This document shows, piece by piece, positions 8,611-15,492 of a DNA stretch of 64,000 nt; the stretch's first letter is position 1; each line of letters opens with the position of its first letter. The stretch comes from VXNE01 sp965217825. GTDB lineage: Bacteria; Pseudomonadota; Gammaproteobacteria; Pseudomonadales; Azotimanducaceae. The position numbers and the translations under genes are program-made. Under the pieces are notes generated by a model. It was not told the origin of the DNA and made no database searches. It saw only the letters and a list, made by a program, of their open reading frames with translations. Where the stretch lies: positions 62,001-126,000 of the forward strand of contig OZ244571.1 of the NCBI GenBank assembly GCA_965217825.1. Reading direction: 5' to 3'.

Positions 8611-8642
8611 CAGCAGATGTAGTTATGTAACTACATCTGCTG
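8611..8642. promoter_or_regulatory. Perfect 15+15 bp palindrome, likely toxin-antitoxin operator
   Basis: Two perfect 15-base arms (left arm CAGCAGATGTAGTTA) with a 2-base centre. The palindrome begins 12 bases upstream of the antitoxin start codon, exactly where Phd/VapB-type antitoxins bind to repress their own operon. It is AT-richer than its surroundings. The divergent hydrolase gene starts about 95 bases to the right, so binding might also affect that promoter. The assignment is by position and symmetry, not by a known consensus. Confidence 0.75.
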
Positions 8643-8737
8643 CATGCACACAAGACACGCGAGGCACTTCCCCGCGCAATTCGGATCCGTTTATTGCATA
8701 TTTGGCGCCCGTTTCACTTAACGCCAGAGATCAAGTC

Positions 8738-9667
8738 ATGCCGTTGCACCCGGACTACGAAGCCATGCTCGCAGCCATGGAAGAAATGGGCGGGCCCAAG
8801 ATAATCGAGATGCCCGTCGCCGATGCCCGGGAGATGTTCCGGATGATGCAACCCCCGGTCGACATTCCGGTGGGCAACGTGGAGAACAAGGTCATCGACG
8901 GCCTTGGCGGCCAGATCCCGCTGCGAATCTATACGCCCTCGGCCGAAGGCGATGCACCGCCGCCGATCACCATGATGTTCCACGGCGGAGGCTGGGTGAT
9001 CGGCGACCTGGACACGGCGGACAGTCAAAGCCGGGAACTCTGCGCCGGCGCGGGCTGCATCGTCGTATCGGTCGACTACCGCCTGGCGCCCGAGCACCGG
9101 TTTCCTGCGGCTGCTCTCGACTGCTTTGCCGCGACCCGGTGGGCAAGCGAGAACGGCGCCGCCCTTGGTGGCGATCCCAAGCGCGTCGCCGTGGTCGGGG
9201 ACAGCGCCGGCGGCAATCTCGCGGCGGTGGTCACGTTGATGGCGCGGGACGCGGGAGATCCTGCCATTGCAGCGCAGGTGCTCGTGTATCCGGTGACGGA
9301 TGGTGTGCGTTTCGATACCGCCTCCTATCGCGACTGCGCAGAAGGCTACATGCTCACCGCCGAGGCGATGCACTGGTTCTGGGATCAATATGCCGATCCC
9401 GGGGAGCGTTCGGATCCACGCGCATCACCGCTTCTTGCCGACGACCTTTCCGGACTGCCGCCAGCGCTCGTCATGACCGCCGAATACGATCCGCTTCGGG
9501 ACGAAGGCGAGGCCTACGCCAAGGCGCTCGAAGCCGCCGGCAACGCCGTCGAATGCATCCGTTTCGATGGTTTCCTGCACGGCTTCTTCGCGCACGGTCC
9601 CACCATACCGGCGACCAGGCCCGCCATGCAGAAGGCCTGCGCGATGATCAGATCTCTCGGGAAATAG
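8738..9667 (+). CDS. Alpha/beta hydrolase, hormone-sensitive lipase family (esterase)
   Basis: A 309-residue carboxylesterase of the HSL family (bacterial family IV). The oxyanion motif FHGGGW lies at about residues 81-86, the nucleophile in VVGDSAGGN (about 150-158), the acid in TAEYDPLRDEG (about 246-256) and the His in FLHGFF (about 276-281). The N-terminal cap MPLHPDYEAMLAAMEEMGGP is typical. The frame is open to 8444, but the ATG at 8738 gives the family start, and the extra sequence would cover the vapBC regulatory region. It is followed after 16 bases by an SDR gene, with which it probably forms an operon. Likely cytosolic, acting on short acyl esters. Confidence 0.93.
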   Translation: MPLHPDYEAMLAAMEEMGGPKIIEMPVADAREMFRMMQPPVDIPVGNVENKVIDGLGGQIPLRIYTPSAEGDAPPPITMMFHGGGWVIGDLDTADSQSRELCAGAGCIVVSVDYRLAPEHRFPAAALDCFAATRWASENGAALGGDPKRVAVVGDSAGGNLAAVVTLMARDAGDPAIAAQVLVYPVTDGVRFDTASYRDCAEGYMLTAEAMHWFWDQYADPGERSDPRASPLLADDLSGLPPALVMTAEYDPLRDEGEAYAKALEAAGNAVECIRFDGFLHGFFAHGPTIPATRPAMQKACAMIRSLGK

Positions 9668-9683
9668 CGCGCACAGGACGCCC

Positions 9684-10412
9684 ATGTCGAACGAATCCAG
9701 CGTCAAGACCGTCGTCATCGGCGTCGGACCCGAGGACGGCCTCGGCGCACAGCTTTGCGCGCGGTTTCTCCGGCGCGGCCACCACGTATTCATGGCGGGA
9801 CGCACGCGGCAAGCCCTCGAAGCGCTGGCGCGCACGTTCGGCGGCAACGCCACCACCGTCGTCGCGGATGCCACCGACGAGCGCCAGGTCGCAACGCTGT
9901 TCGACGCCGTCGACGCAGCCGACGGCACGTTGAAACTTGCGATCTACAACGTCGGCAACAACAGGCCCGGACCCATTGTCGACATGGAATCGCGATACTT
10001 CGAGCGATCCTGGCGCGTCGGCGCCTACGGCGGGTTCCTTTTCGCGCGCGAAGCGGTGCGGCGCTTGCGGCGCGGCGGCGGAACGCTGATCTTCACGGGG
10101 GCGAGCGCGTCCCTGCGCGGCCGCGCCAACTACGGCGCGTTCAATGCCTCCAAGGGAGCGCAGCGGGCGCTTGCCCAGGCCATGGCCAAGGAGTACGCCG
10201 AGGAAGGCGTCCACGTGGGGCATGTCATCATCGACGGACCCATCGGTGGCGAGAAGATCAAGCGTGGTCTGCCGGAGTATGCCGAACGTCTTGGAGAGGC
10301 CGGCATGATCAGCATTCAAGGCATCGTCGACGCCTACGAGTTTCTCTACGATCAGTCGCCGAATGCCTGGACGTTCGAGCTGGATATCAGAACGTCGCTT
10401 GAGAAGTGGTGA
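9684..10412 (+). CDS. SDR-family oxidoreductase with Phe in place of catalytic Tyr
   Basis: A 242-residue SDR. The first strand and cofactor loop VVIGVGPEDGLGAQL (about residues 10-24) is an atypical glycine pattern, followed by the NADP-type AGRTRQALE. The position of NNAG is YNVGNN. The catalytic segment reads TGASASLRGRANYGAFNASKG: the Lys is present (about residue 156), but the residue four places before it is Phe instead of Tyr, with a Tyr three places earlier still. This pattern occurs in a recognised subgroup of divergent SDRs, so it may be functional in a different way. It follows the HSL esterase after 16 bases and converges with the MaoC gene, one base between stops. Confidence 0.88.
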   Translation: MSNESSVKTVVIGVGPEDGLGAQLCARFLRRGHHVFMAGRTRQALEALARTFGGNATTVVADATDERQVATLFDAVDAADGTLKLAIYNVGNNRPGPIVDMESRYFERSWRVGAYGGFLFAREAVRRLRRGGGTLIFTGASASLRGRANYGAFNASKGAQRALAQAMAKEYAEEGVHVGHVIIDGPIGGEKIKRGLPEYAERLGEAGMISIQGIVDAYEFLYDQSPNAWTFELDIRTSLEKW

Positions 10413-10413
10413 G

Positions 10414-10821
10414 TCAGTCGATACGCGCCTGAGCCGTCCCGTTCAGTACTTCAACGCCGCCCTGGTTGACCGTGGACACGACCAATTCCACGAGATTGTC
10501 GCCGACGGCGGTCACGGTCGCAGTAGCGTCGAGGGTGTCCCCGGGCCACACCTGGCTGGTGAAGCGCGCCCCGAACTTCGTTAGACGCCCGTCACCCACG
10601 TAGTTGGTCAACATGCGCCCGGTCATGCCCATGGTCAGCATGCCGTGCGCGAAGACCGTCGGGTAGCCAGCCACTTCCCGCGCAAACAGCTCGTCCGTAT
10701 GCACCGGGTTGTAGTCCCCCGAAGCACCCGCGTACTGCACGATCTGCGTGCGTGTCAGATCTTCGACCAGGCGTTCGGTATGCGTATCGCCGACACGCAG
10801 GTCGGCTGCCTTCAAAGCCAT
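10414..10821 (-). CDS. MaoC-like dehydratase (hotdog), probable HadB-type subunit
   Basis: A 135-residue single hotdog domain. The hydratase motif is clear: YAGASGDYNPVHTDE (about residues 31-45) carries the catalytic Asp and His, and FAHGMLTMGMTGRMLTN (about 57-73) forms the hot-dog helix. Such proteins hydrate or dehydrate (3R)-hydroxyacyl-CoA or -ACP. It follows, 14 bases downstream, a gene for the non-identical N-terminal-type hotdog partner, which is the arrangement of HadAB/HadBC-like heterodimers. The two are therefore probably one enzyme. Together with the enoyl-CoA hydratase upstream they suggest fatty-acid or polyketide acyl-chain metabolism. Confidence 0.9.
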   Translation of the reverse strand: MALKAADLRVGDTHTERLVEDLTRTQIVQYAGASGDYNPVHTDELFAREVAGYPTVFAHGMLTMGMTGRMLTNYVGDGRLTKFGARFTSQVWPGDTLDATATVTAVGDNLVELVVSTVNQGGVEVLNGTAQARID

Positions 10822-10835
10822 CTACCTAATCCTCC

Positions 10836-11333
10836 TCAGCCCCGATCGACCGGCCGCTCCGTGCTTACACCAACGCCGGTGGCGGTCACCACAAGTTCCC
10901 CATTCTGGTCCCGGTACTCGGTGATGGTTTCCCTGAAGATCAGCTTTCCCGATCGTCGACCCTGCCTCTCCCAGGTTTTTCCGGGCCTCCTGGTCGTCGT
11001 CAGCACATCGCCGACGCGCGGATGGCGGTGGTATTCAAAACGCTGCTCCGCGTGGAGCCCGCCGCCCAGTCGCCGACCGCCCCCCCTGGGGTCTCTCCCT
11101 GCTCCCGTTGGGGAACGCCCGGAGCCGAACCACGCCTGACCGGTCCTGGGCCGCATGGAGTATTCGGGATCGAACTGGGAACTCGACTGGACGAAAGTCG
11201 GCGGCGCCACAATGCCTTCGCATTCGGTGGTCGCCGCGTAGTCGGCATCGTGGTACAGCGGATTGTCGTCGCCGACGGCGCGCGCGAACATCATGACGTG
11301 TCCCGCCTCGATCGGAAACTTGTCTACGGCCAT
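10836..11333 (-). CDS. FAS1-like / MaoC N-terminal dehydratase subunit (HadA-like)
   Basis: A 165-residue hotdog protein of the MaoC_dehydratase N-terminal type. VMMFARAVGDDNPLYHD (about residues 13-29) and VAPPTFVQSS (about 42-51) mark the fold; the C-terminal half (HPRVGDVLTTTRR, LIFRETITEYRDQNGELV) is typical of the non-catalytic HadA/HadC-type subunit. A Gly/Arg-rich stretch around residues 70-90 is unusually low in complexity for the family. The ATG at 11333 (MAVDKFPIEAGH), preceded by GGAAG, is better than the open frame's more distant start at 11384. It lies 14 bases before its MaoC partner and 59 bases after the enoyl-CoA hydratase. Confidence 0.87.
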   Translation of the reverse strand: MAVDKFPIEAGHVMMFARAVGDDNPLYHDADYAATTECEGIVAPPTFVQSSSQFDPEYSMRPRTGQAWFGSGRSPTGAGRDPRGGGRRLGGGLHAEQRFEYHRHPRVGDVLTTTRRPGKTWERQGRRSGKLIFRETITEYRDQNGELVVTATGVGVSTERPVDRG

Positions 11334-11392
11334 GTCTTCCTCCCAGTACGTTGCGCGTCCGCAAAATGCCGACGCGCCGGGCAAGTGAACGA

Positions 11393-12169
11393 TTACCGAC
11401 CCTTGAATTCCGGCTTGCGCTTTTCGAGAAAAGCGGTGATGCCTTCCTTCTTGTCCTCGGTCTGCACCAGCGCGCCCTGGGCGTACTTTTCGAGCATCTG
11501 GGCGCTGGCCAGACTCGCATCCATTCCGAAGCGCACCATGGCTTTCATCGTGCGCGGTACGAACGGCGCGAATCCCGCCAGGTGATCGGCCATGCGGCGG
11601 GCTTCCGCGAGCAGATCCTCCGGCTCGACGAGACGGGTGACGAGGCCGATGGAGAGCGCGCGTTCAGCGTCGATCGGCTCGCCCATGAGCATCATCTCCA
11701 TGGCCCAGCCGGGGCCGACCAGCCTTGGCAGGCGCGCCGTCGCACCACCGCCGGGGATGATGCCGAGCTTTCCCTCCGGGGTCGCGAACCGCGAACGCGG
11801 CGTCGCGATACGCAGATCACAGCCCAACGCCACTTCAAGTCCTCCGCCCATGCAAATACCGTCGATAGCCGCAATGGTGGGTTTTGGTGTGCGCTCAAGT
11901 TGATCAGCGAGCCCCTGCACGATGGGCTCCAATGCCTTCTTGAAGTCTCGGCGGAGGACTTCCGAAAGGTCCGAACCCGAAGCGAACGCCCGACCGCCAG
12001 CGCCGGTGATGGTGATCACGCATGCATCGGGTTCTTCGGCCGCCTGTCGCACTGCATGGTGCAACTCCTCAAGCGTATCGAGGGAGATTGCGTTGTGCTT
12101 GTCCGGGCGGTTGATGGTAATGAGCCCCATCGGCCCTTCCACCGCGTACGAGATTTCCTTGAAGTCCAT
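11393..12169 (-). CDS. Enoyl-CoA hydratase/isomerase family protein
   Basis: A 258-residue crotonase-fold enzyme. The oxyanion-hole segments are GGRAFASGSDLSE (about residues 58-70) and DGICMGGGLEVALGCD (about 103-118). The glutamate usually numbered 144 is in TPEGKLGIIPGGG (about 128-140), and the second acid region is WAMEMMLMG. The C-terminal FLEKRKPEFKGR is a classic end. It hydrates trans-2-enoyl-CoA in beta-oxidation-type pathways. The ATG at 12169 has AGAGG about 8 bases upstream; the longer open frame is not conserved. It heads a minus-strand group with the two hotdog dehydratase subunits and is insulated from envZ by a terminator. Confidence 0.93.
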   Translation of the reverse strand: MDFKEISYAVEGPMGLITINRPDKHNAISLDTLEELHHAVRQAAEEPDACVITITGAGGRAFASGSDLSEVLRRDFKKALEPIVQGLADQLERTPKPTIAAIDGICMGGGLEVALGCDLRIATPRSRFATPEGKLGIIPGGGATARLPRLVGPGWAMEMMLMGEPIDAERALSIGLVTRLVEPEDLLAEARRMADHLAGFAPFVPRTMKAMVRFGMDASLASAQMLEKYAQGALVQTEDKKEGITAFLEKRKPEFKGR

Positions 12170-12250
12170 GCGGCGACCTCTCCATGTCCTTGACGCTTGA
12201 CGCGATGTTAACCGGAGGGACGCGCTCGCGCTTCGGTCAGCCCGGATGGA

Positions 12251-12293
12251 GAAAAAAAAGACCCGCCGGCCTGGAGAGGGAACCGGCGGGTCT
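12251..12293 (-). terminator. Rho-independent terminator after envZ
   Basis: On the minus strand an 11-base GC-rich stem (left arm AGACCCGCCGG, right arm its exact complement) with a 13-base loop is followed by eight T residues. It lies about 90 bases downstream of the envZ stop codon and upstream of the enoyl-CoA hydratase gene, so it ends the ompR-envZ transcript. It is the clearest terminator in the window. Confidence 0.92.
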
Positions 12294-12379
12294 AGAGACC
12301 TTGATGTGACAAGGTCTATAGAGGGAATGGAGATTGCCTCACTTGCCCGATGGGTGGTCTTCGTCGCCGATTCCACCCG

Positions 12380-13762
12380 TCAGGACGAGATGATTATCTT
12401 CGAATGCGATTTCAGAGGCGTTTCCGCCGGGAACTTTTTCGTGTCAGTTTGTATCGATGACGGGAACGCCACGCAGGCGTCGGTGCCGCCGCCCGGCGCA
12501 TCCCTCAAGGACACGCGCCAACCGTGCGCCTGGCAGAGTTGCTGTGTTATCGCAAGCCCCAGGCCACTGCCGCCGGTTTCCTGGCTGCGCGATGAGTCGA
12601 GCCGGAAAAAGGGTTGAAACACCCGCTCGCGGTCTTCCCTGGGTATGCCAGGCCCCCGATCGATCACGTGTATCGCCACTCCGGATCCCACCACGACGAT
12701 AACGCGAGCGTCCCGCGCGTGCTGCTGGGCATTGGCAATAAGGTTCGCCATGACGCGCTCGAAGGCGCCGGTCGCTATCGATACGCGTAAGGATTCGTCG
12801 CCTCGCCACTCGATGGGAAAGTCGTCATCGAACAACGACTCGATGAAGGGCTTAAGCAATATTTCCTGCGGAACTTCTCCCGCACCGCGCGCAAACCGCA
12901 ACGTATCGCCGATCAGTTCATCCATTCGCTCCAAGTTGTTTTCCATGCGCTGAATGAGGTTCGGGTCGACACTGTCCGGAAGCAGTTCGAGCGCAAGCCG
13001 CATCCGCGCGAGAGGCGTGCGAAGGTCATGCGATATGCCTGCGAGCAGCGTCGTCCTGTTGGAGAGCAACTCGCTGATCTCCCGCGCCATGCGATTGAAA
13101 CTCAACGCCAGCGTCACCAGTTCGCGCGGCCCCTTCTCCGGCAACGGCGAAAACCCTTCTGCCCCGCGGAATGCTTTCACCGCATTCGCCGTCTCTTCAA
13201 GCGGGCGCGCAATGCGCCGAACGATGAAGGACGACGTGCCGATGACGATCACCGCGCCTATGACACCAATGATCAATGCCACGTACAGCGGTTGAACGTC
13301 GCGCTGCCGCGGCGAAAAGCCCACCTGGAGCTCGCCGGCGGGCAACTGCATCTCCGCCCACAGCAAACCGTCGCCTTCCAACAGCCGCACAGGGGCGCCC
13401 AAACGCTGCATCAACCTGGTCCGCAAGAGCCCGTAGTAGTCATCATCCGGATCGGCAAGAGGCAGGTCGCGGATGTCCGAACTGATGATCAGGTCATGCA
13501 TCCTCATCATCTCCAGTTCAAATGCCGGTCGCGCGTCCGTGTAGTCGGGCAGTTCCACCCAGGTCTGCGCGGACAGCACGAGCAGTCCGGCCTCGTCGTC
13601 TGCGGAACGCTCCGTTATGGGCGAAATGACGAAGATTTCCATGGCGGTGATGGCGGTCACCGCGATCGCAACCGCGCTCCAGCCCAGCACGAGGTTGGTT
13701 CGCGCGAGAAGCGACCCCGTTCCCGGCGGGGCTCGATTTCGCAATCGTCGGCTAGCCCGCAT
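12380..13762 (-). CDS. envZ: EnvZ-type sensor histidine kinase
   Basis: A 460-residue inner-membrane histidine kinase, partner of the OmpR regulator encoded upstream on the same strand. Layout: first membrane helix about residues 27-48, periplasmic domain about 49-155, second helix about 158-180, HAMP about 181-235, H-box LAGISHDLRTPLARM (about 243-257, phosphorylated His in SHDLR), N-box ANLIANAQQHARD, and G-boxes DRGPGIPRED and GSGLGLAITQQL. It senses osmotic or envelope conditions in relatives. The ATG is unusual: it and its ribosome-binding GGTGA lie inside the end of the small mobile element at 13756-13997, and an in-frame TGA lies two codons upstream, so MRAS is encoded by transposon-end sequence. 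Confidence 0.92.
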   Translation of the reverse strand: MRASRRLRNRAPPGTGSLLARTNLVLGWSAVAIAVTAITAMEIFVISPITERSADDEAGLLVLSAQTWVELPDYTDARPAFELEMMRMHDLIISSDIRDLPLADPDDDYYGLLRTRLMQRLGAPVRLLEGDGLLWAEMQLPAGELQVGFSPRQRDVQPLYVALIIGVIGAVIVIGTSSFIVRRIARPLEETANAVKAFRGAEGFSPLPEKGPRELVTLALSFNRMAREISELLSNRTTLLAGISHDLRTPLARMRLALELLPDSVDPNLIQRMENNLERMDELIGDTLRFARGAGEVPQEILLKPFIESLFDDDFPIEWRGDESLRVSIATGAFERVMANLIANAQQHARDARVIVVVGSGVAIHVIDRGPGIPREDRERVFQPFFRLDSSRSQETGGSGLGLAITQQLCQAHGWRVSLRDAPGGGTDACVAFPSSIQTDTKKFPAETPLKSHSKIIISS

Positions 13763-13997
13763 GTATCACCAAGCCGCTTGTCGAGTCACTTGCAAGTCAT
13801 TGTGTTTCAATCCGGTATGTACATTTTTGGATGTCCTGCCGGATACAAACTGCGCTGGCCGCGCCCTCGCTGGTCTTTTGCCCGCGTGCGCGCACATGGT
13901 CGCTACACCATAAGGCACGGCTATGCTTCCGCTCCCGAGTACGCGCACGCGGGCAAAATCCTGCGCGATCATCGCGGCCCTTGGTGAGATATGCGGG
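13756..13997. mobile_element. IS1380-like non-autonomous element (MITE) between ompR and envZ
   Basis: A 242-bp segment bounded by inverted repeats: left end CCCGCATGTATCACCAAG and, read from the other side, CCCGCATATCTCACCAAG (15 of 18 match). The right end matches the 13-base right end of the complete IS1380-family element at 40968-42678 at 12 of 13 positions and the left end at 11 of 13. The 4-bp flanks are CTAG and CTAC, near the CTAA duplication of that element. It holds no gene. Inside, a perfect 17-bp inverted repeat (13876-13892 and 13942-13958, TTTTGCCCGCGTGCGCG) could fold as a large hairpin. The left end supplies the envZ start codon. Confidence 0.65.
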
Positions 13998-14015
13998 CTA
14001 CCCGCATGTTTCACC
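13983..14015. repeat. Interrupted palindrome formed by two abutting IS1380-like ends
   Basis: GGTGA, ATGCGGG, CTA, CCCGCAT, TCACC are arranged symmetrically (arms of 5 and 7 bases around a 3-base centre). The left half is the right end of the 242-bp element; the right half (14001-14018, CCCGCATGTTTCACCGAG) is another copy of the same end pointing the opposite way, with no matching far end found before ompR. It looks like a solitary remnant of a second insertion at the same CTA target. Confidence 0.55.
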
Positions 14016-14109
14016 GAGTTGCCCCCATGTCGTACAAGCCTTCTCCGGCGGTTGCGAGGCATTTCGCTCACGCGCCCGTTTGTACCGCCCGCCCACCGGC
14101 CGGGAAAGG

Positions 14110-14814
14110 CTATTGACCGGCACCGCTGGGACAAAACATGTAGCCCTTGCCCCATACCGTTCTGATGTAGTCGGGAGCAGAAGGGTCGGCTTCGATCTTG
14201 CTCCGCAGACGGGTGACGCGAACATCCACGCTGCGGTCGAACGGGGACCGTTGGCCGCTGCTCAAAAGTTCCACGATGCGGTCTCGATCAAGCACTTTGT
14301 TCGGATGCTGCACGAGTACGCTCAACAGGTCGAACTCGCCGGAAGTCAACGGAACCGTCCGGTTGCCCTCGGCTAGCCTATGCGCGTCCAGATCAAGGCG
14401 AAAGGTGCCGAACTCGACAACTTGCCGATCCAGCTCCGGCGCCGCATTCCGGCGCATGACGGCGCGGATGCGCGCCAGCAATTCGCGCGGATTGAAGGGC
14501 TTGGCGATGTAGTCGTCCGCGCCGATCTCGAGACCGACGATCCGATCCACTTCTTCGCCCTGCGCGGAGACCATGATGATAGGCGTATTGCGCGTCTGCT
14601 TGAGGCGCCTGGCGATCGACAGGCCATCCTCGCCGGGCAACATGAGATCCAACAGGATGAGATCGACGGATGACTCGGCCAGCGCTTCATCCATCGCCGA
14701 CCCGTCTTCAACGCAGATGACATGGTAGCCCTGCTTGTGGAGGTATGCCTGGATCAGCTCGCGTATCTCGGCATCGTCGTCCACGACGAGCAGAGTGGCG
14801 CGCTCGCTACTCAT
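14110..14814 (-). CDS. ompR: OmpR-type response regulator
   Basis: A 234-residue two-component regulator. The receiver domain (residues 1-120) shows the acidic pair in VVDDDAEIR, the phosphorylated Asp in LILLDLMLPGEDGL (about residue 56), Thr/Ser in IIMVSAQGE and Lys in IAKPFNPREL. The C-terminal winged helix (about 135-230) has LTSGEFDLLSVLVQHP, RSVDVRVTRLRSKIE and YIRTVWGKGYMF. It is phosphorylated by EnvZ and binds DNA to control porins and related genes. The gene is separated from envZ by 347 bases that hold a small mobile element, unlike the tight or overlapping spacing usual for this pair. Confidence 0.95.
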   Translation of the reverse strand: MSSERATLLVVDDDAEIRELIQAYLHKQGYHVICVEDGSAMDEALAESSVDLILLDLMLPGEDGLSIARRLKQTRNTPIIMVSAQGEEVDRIVGLEIGADDYIAKPFNPRELLARIRAVMRRNAAPELDRQVVEFGTFRLDLDAHRLAEGNRTVPLTSGEFDLLSVLVQHPNKVLDRDRIVELLSSGQRSPFDRSVDVRVTRLRSKIEADPSAPDYIRTVWGKGYMFCPSGAGQ

Positions 14815-14841
14815 TGTGGTTCGTTCAACCCGGGTGACGCG

Positions 14842-15462
14842 CTACTCGCGCCCTTGAGCACCCTGCTCGCGCTCCCTGGTCGTCGCCTCCGGATCGTCTT
14901 TTTCCGTGACGAATTCCGTTTGCCCGACGCCGTTTTCGTTCACAACAGTCACAACAGGCGCTGTCACAGAGGGCCGCTGGTCCCGTTCCGCCGTTTGCTC
15001 CACCCGTTGCTCAAAGCCGGTGCCATAGTCCGGCGGCGTTTCCGTCTGAGTCGTGTCACTGCCCCGGTAGCGCACGACGCCCTCGATATGCAATACCGAG
15101 CCATCCGGCTGCGGGATGATGCGGCCGAAACGGCGCTCTCCCACTATTCGCACCGGGGGGCCCGCGCGTTTCTTTCCGGCTTCGGCCATGCGGCGACGTA
15201 TCTCGATGAAGTAGTCGCGACGCTCCTCTGTGGTCAGGGACTGCCAATCGGACGCGATTTCGGACAAATCTGCATCCGTGTGTGCCTGGTAGATATTGTC
15301 ACTGTCGGCAGCCAAGGCGAAGGCGCCGGTGCCGAGGACTATTAGCGCCGCCACCGCCGCGGCACATCGTACGGCCGCGCGGCGTGCGCAATCCGGCGGG
15401 GCCTGGCTCAGCGGGTCGTTCGAAGCGTCGAGTTTCGTGCCTGCCGCGTCGCGGTTCATCAC
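14842..15462 (-). CDS. Hypothetical single-pass envelope protein
   Basis: A 206-residue protein that I do not recognise. One hydrophobic helix at about residues 32-52 (VRCAAAVAALIVLGTGAFALA) follows a 30-residue polar N-terminus, so it is either an anchored periplasmic protein or has a long signal sequence. Residues 60-95 resemble the short helical segment LTTEERRDYFIEIRRRMAEAGKK; residues 100-130 (RIVGERRFGRIIPQPDGSVLHIEGVVRYR) form a probable beta region; the last 60 residues are Thr/Glu/Gln-rich and disordered. It lies 27 bases upstream of ompR on the same strand and may be part of that transcript. A start one codon later (second Met) is equally possible. Confidence 0.65.
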   Translation of the reverse strand: MMNRDAAGTKLDASNDPLSQAPPDCARRAAVRCAAAVAALIVLGTGAFALAADSDNIYQAHTDADLSEIASDWQSLTTEERRDYFIEIRRRMAEAGKKRAGPPVRIVGERRFGRIIPQPDGSVLHIEGVVRYRGSDTTQTETPPDYGTGFEQRVEQTAERDQRPSVTAPVVTVVNENGVGQTEFVTEKDDPEATTREREQGAQGRE

Positions 15463-15492
15463 CCGCAGTGTATCACTGCTTCCAGTACGTTC

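Noticed and set aside
8444..8737. N-terminal extension of the HSL-family esterase
   Set aside because: The open frame crosses the vapBC operator and antitoxin on the other strand and is not conserved; the ATG at 8738 gives the family start.
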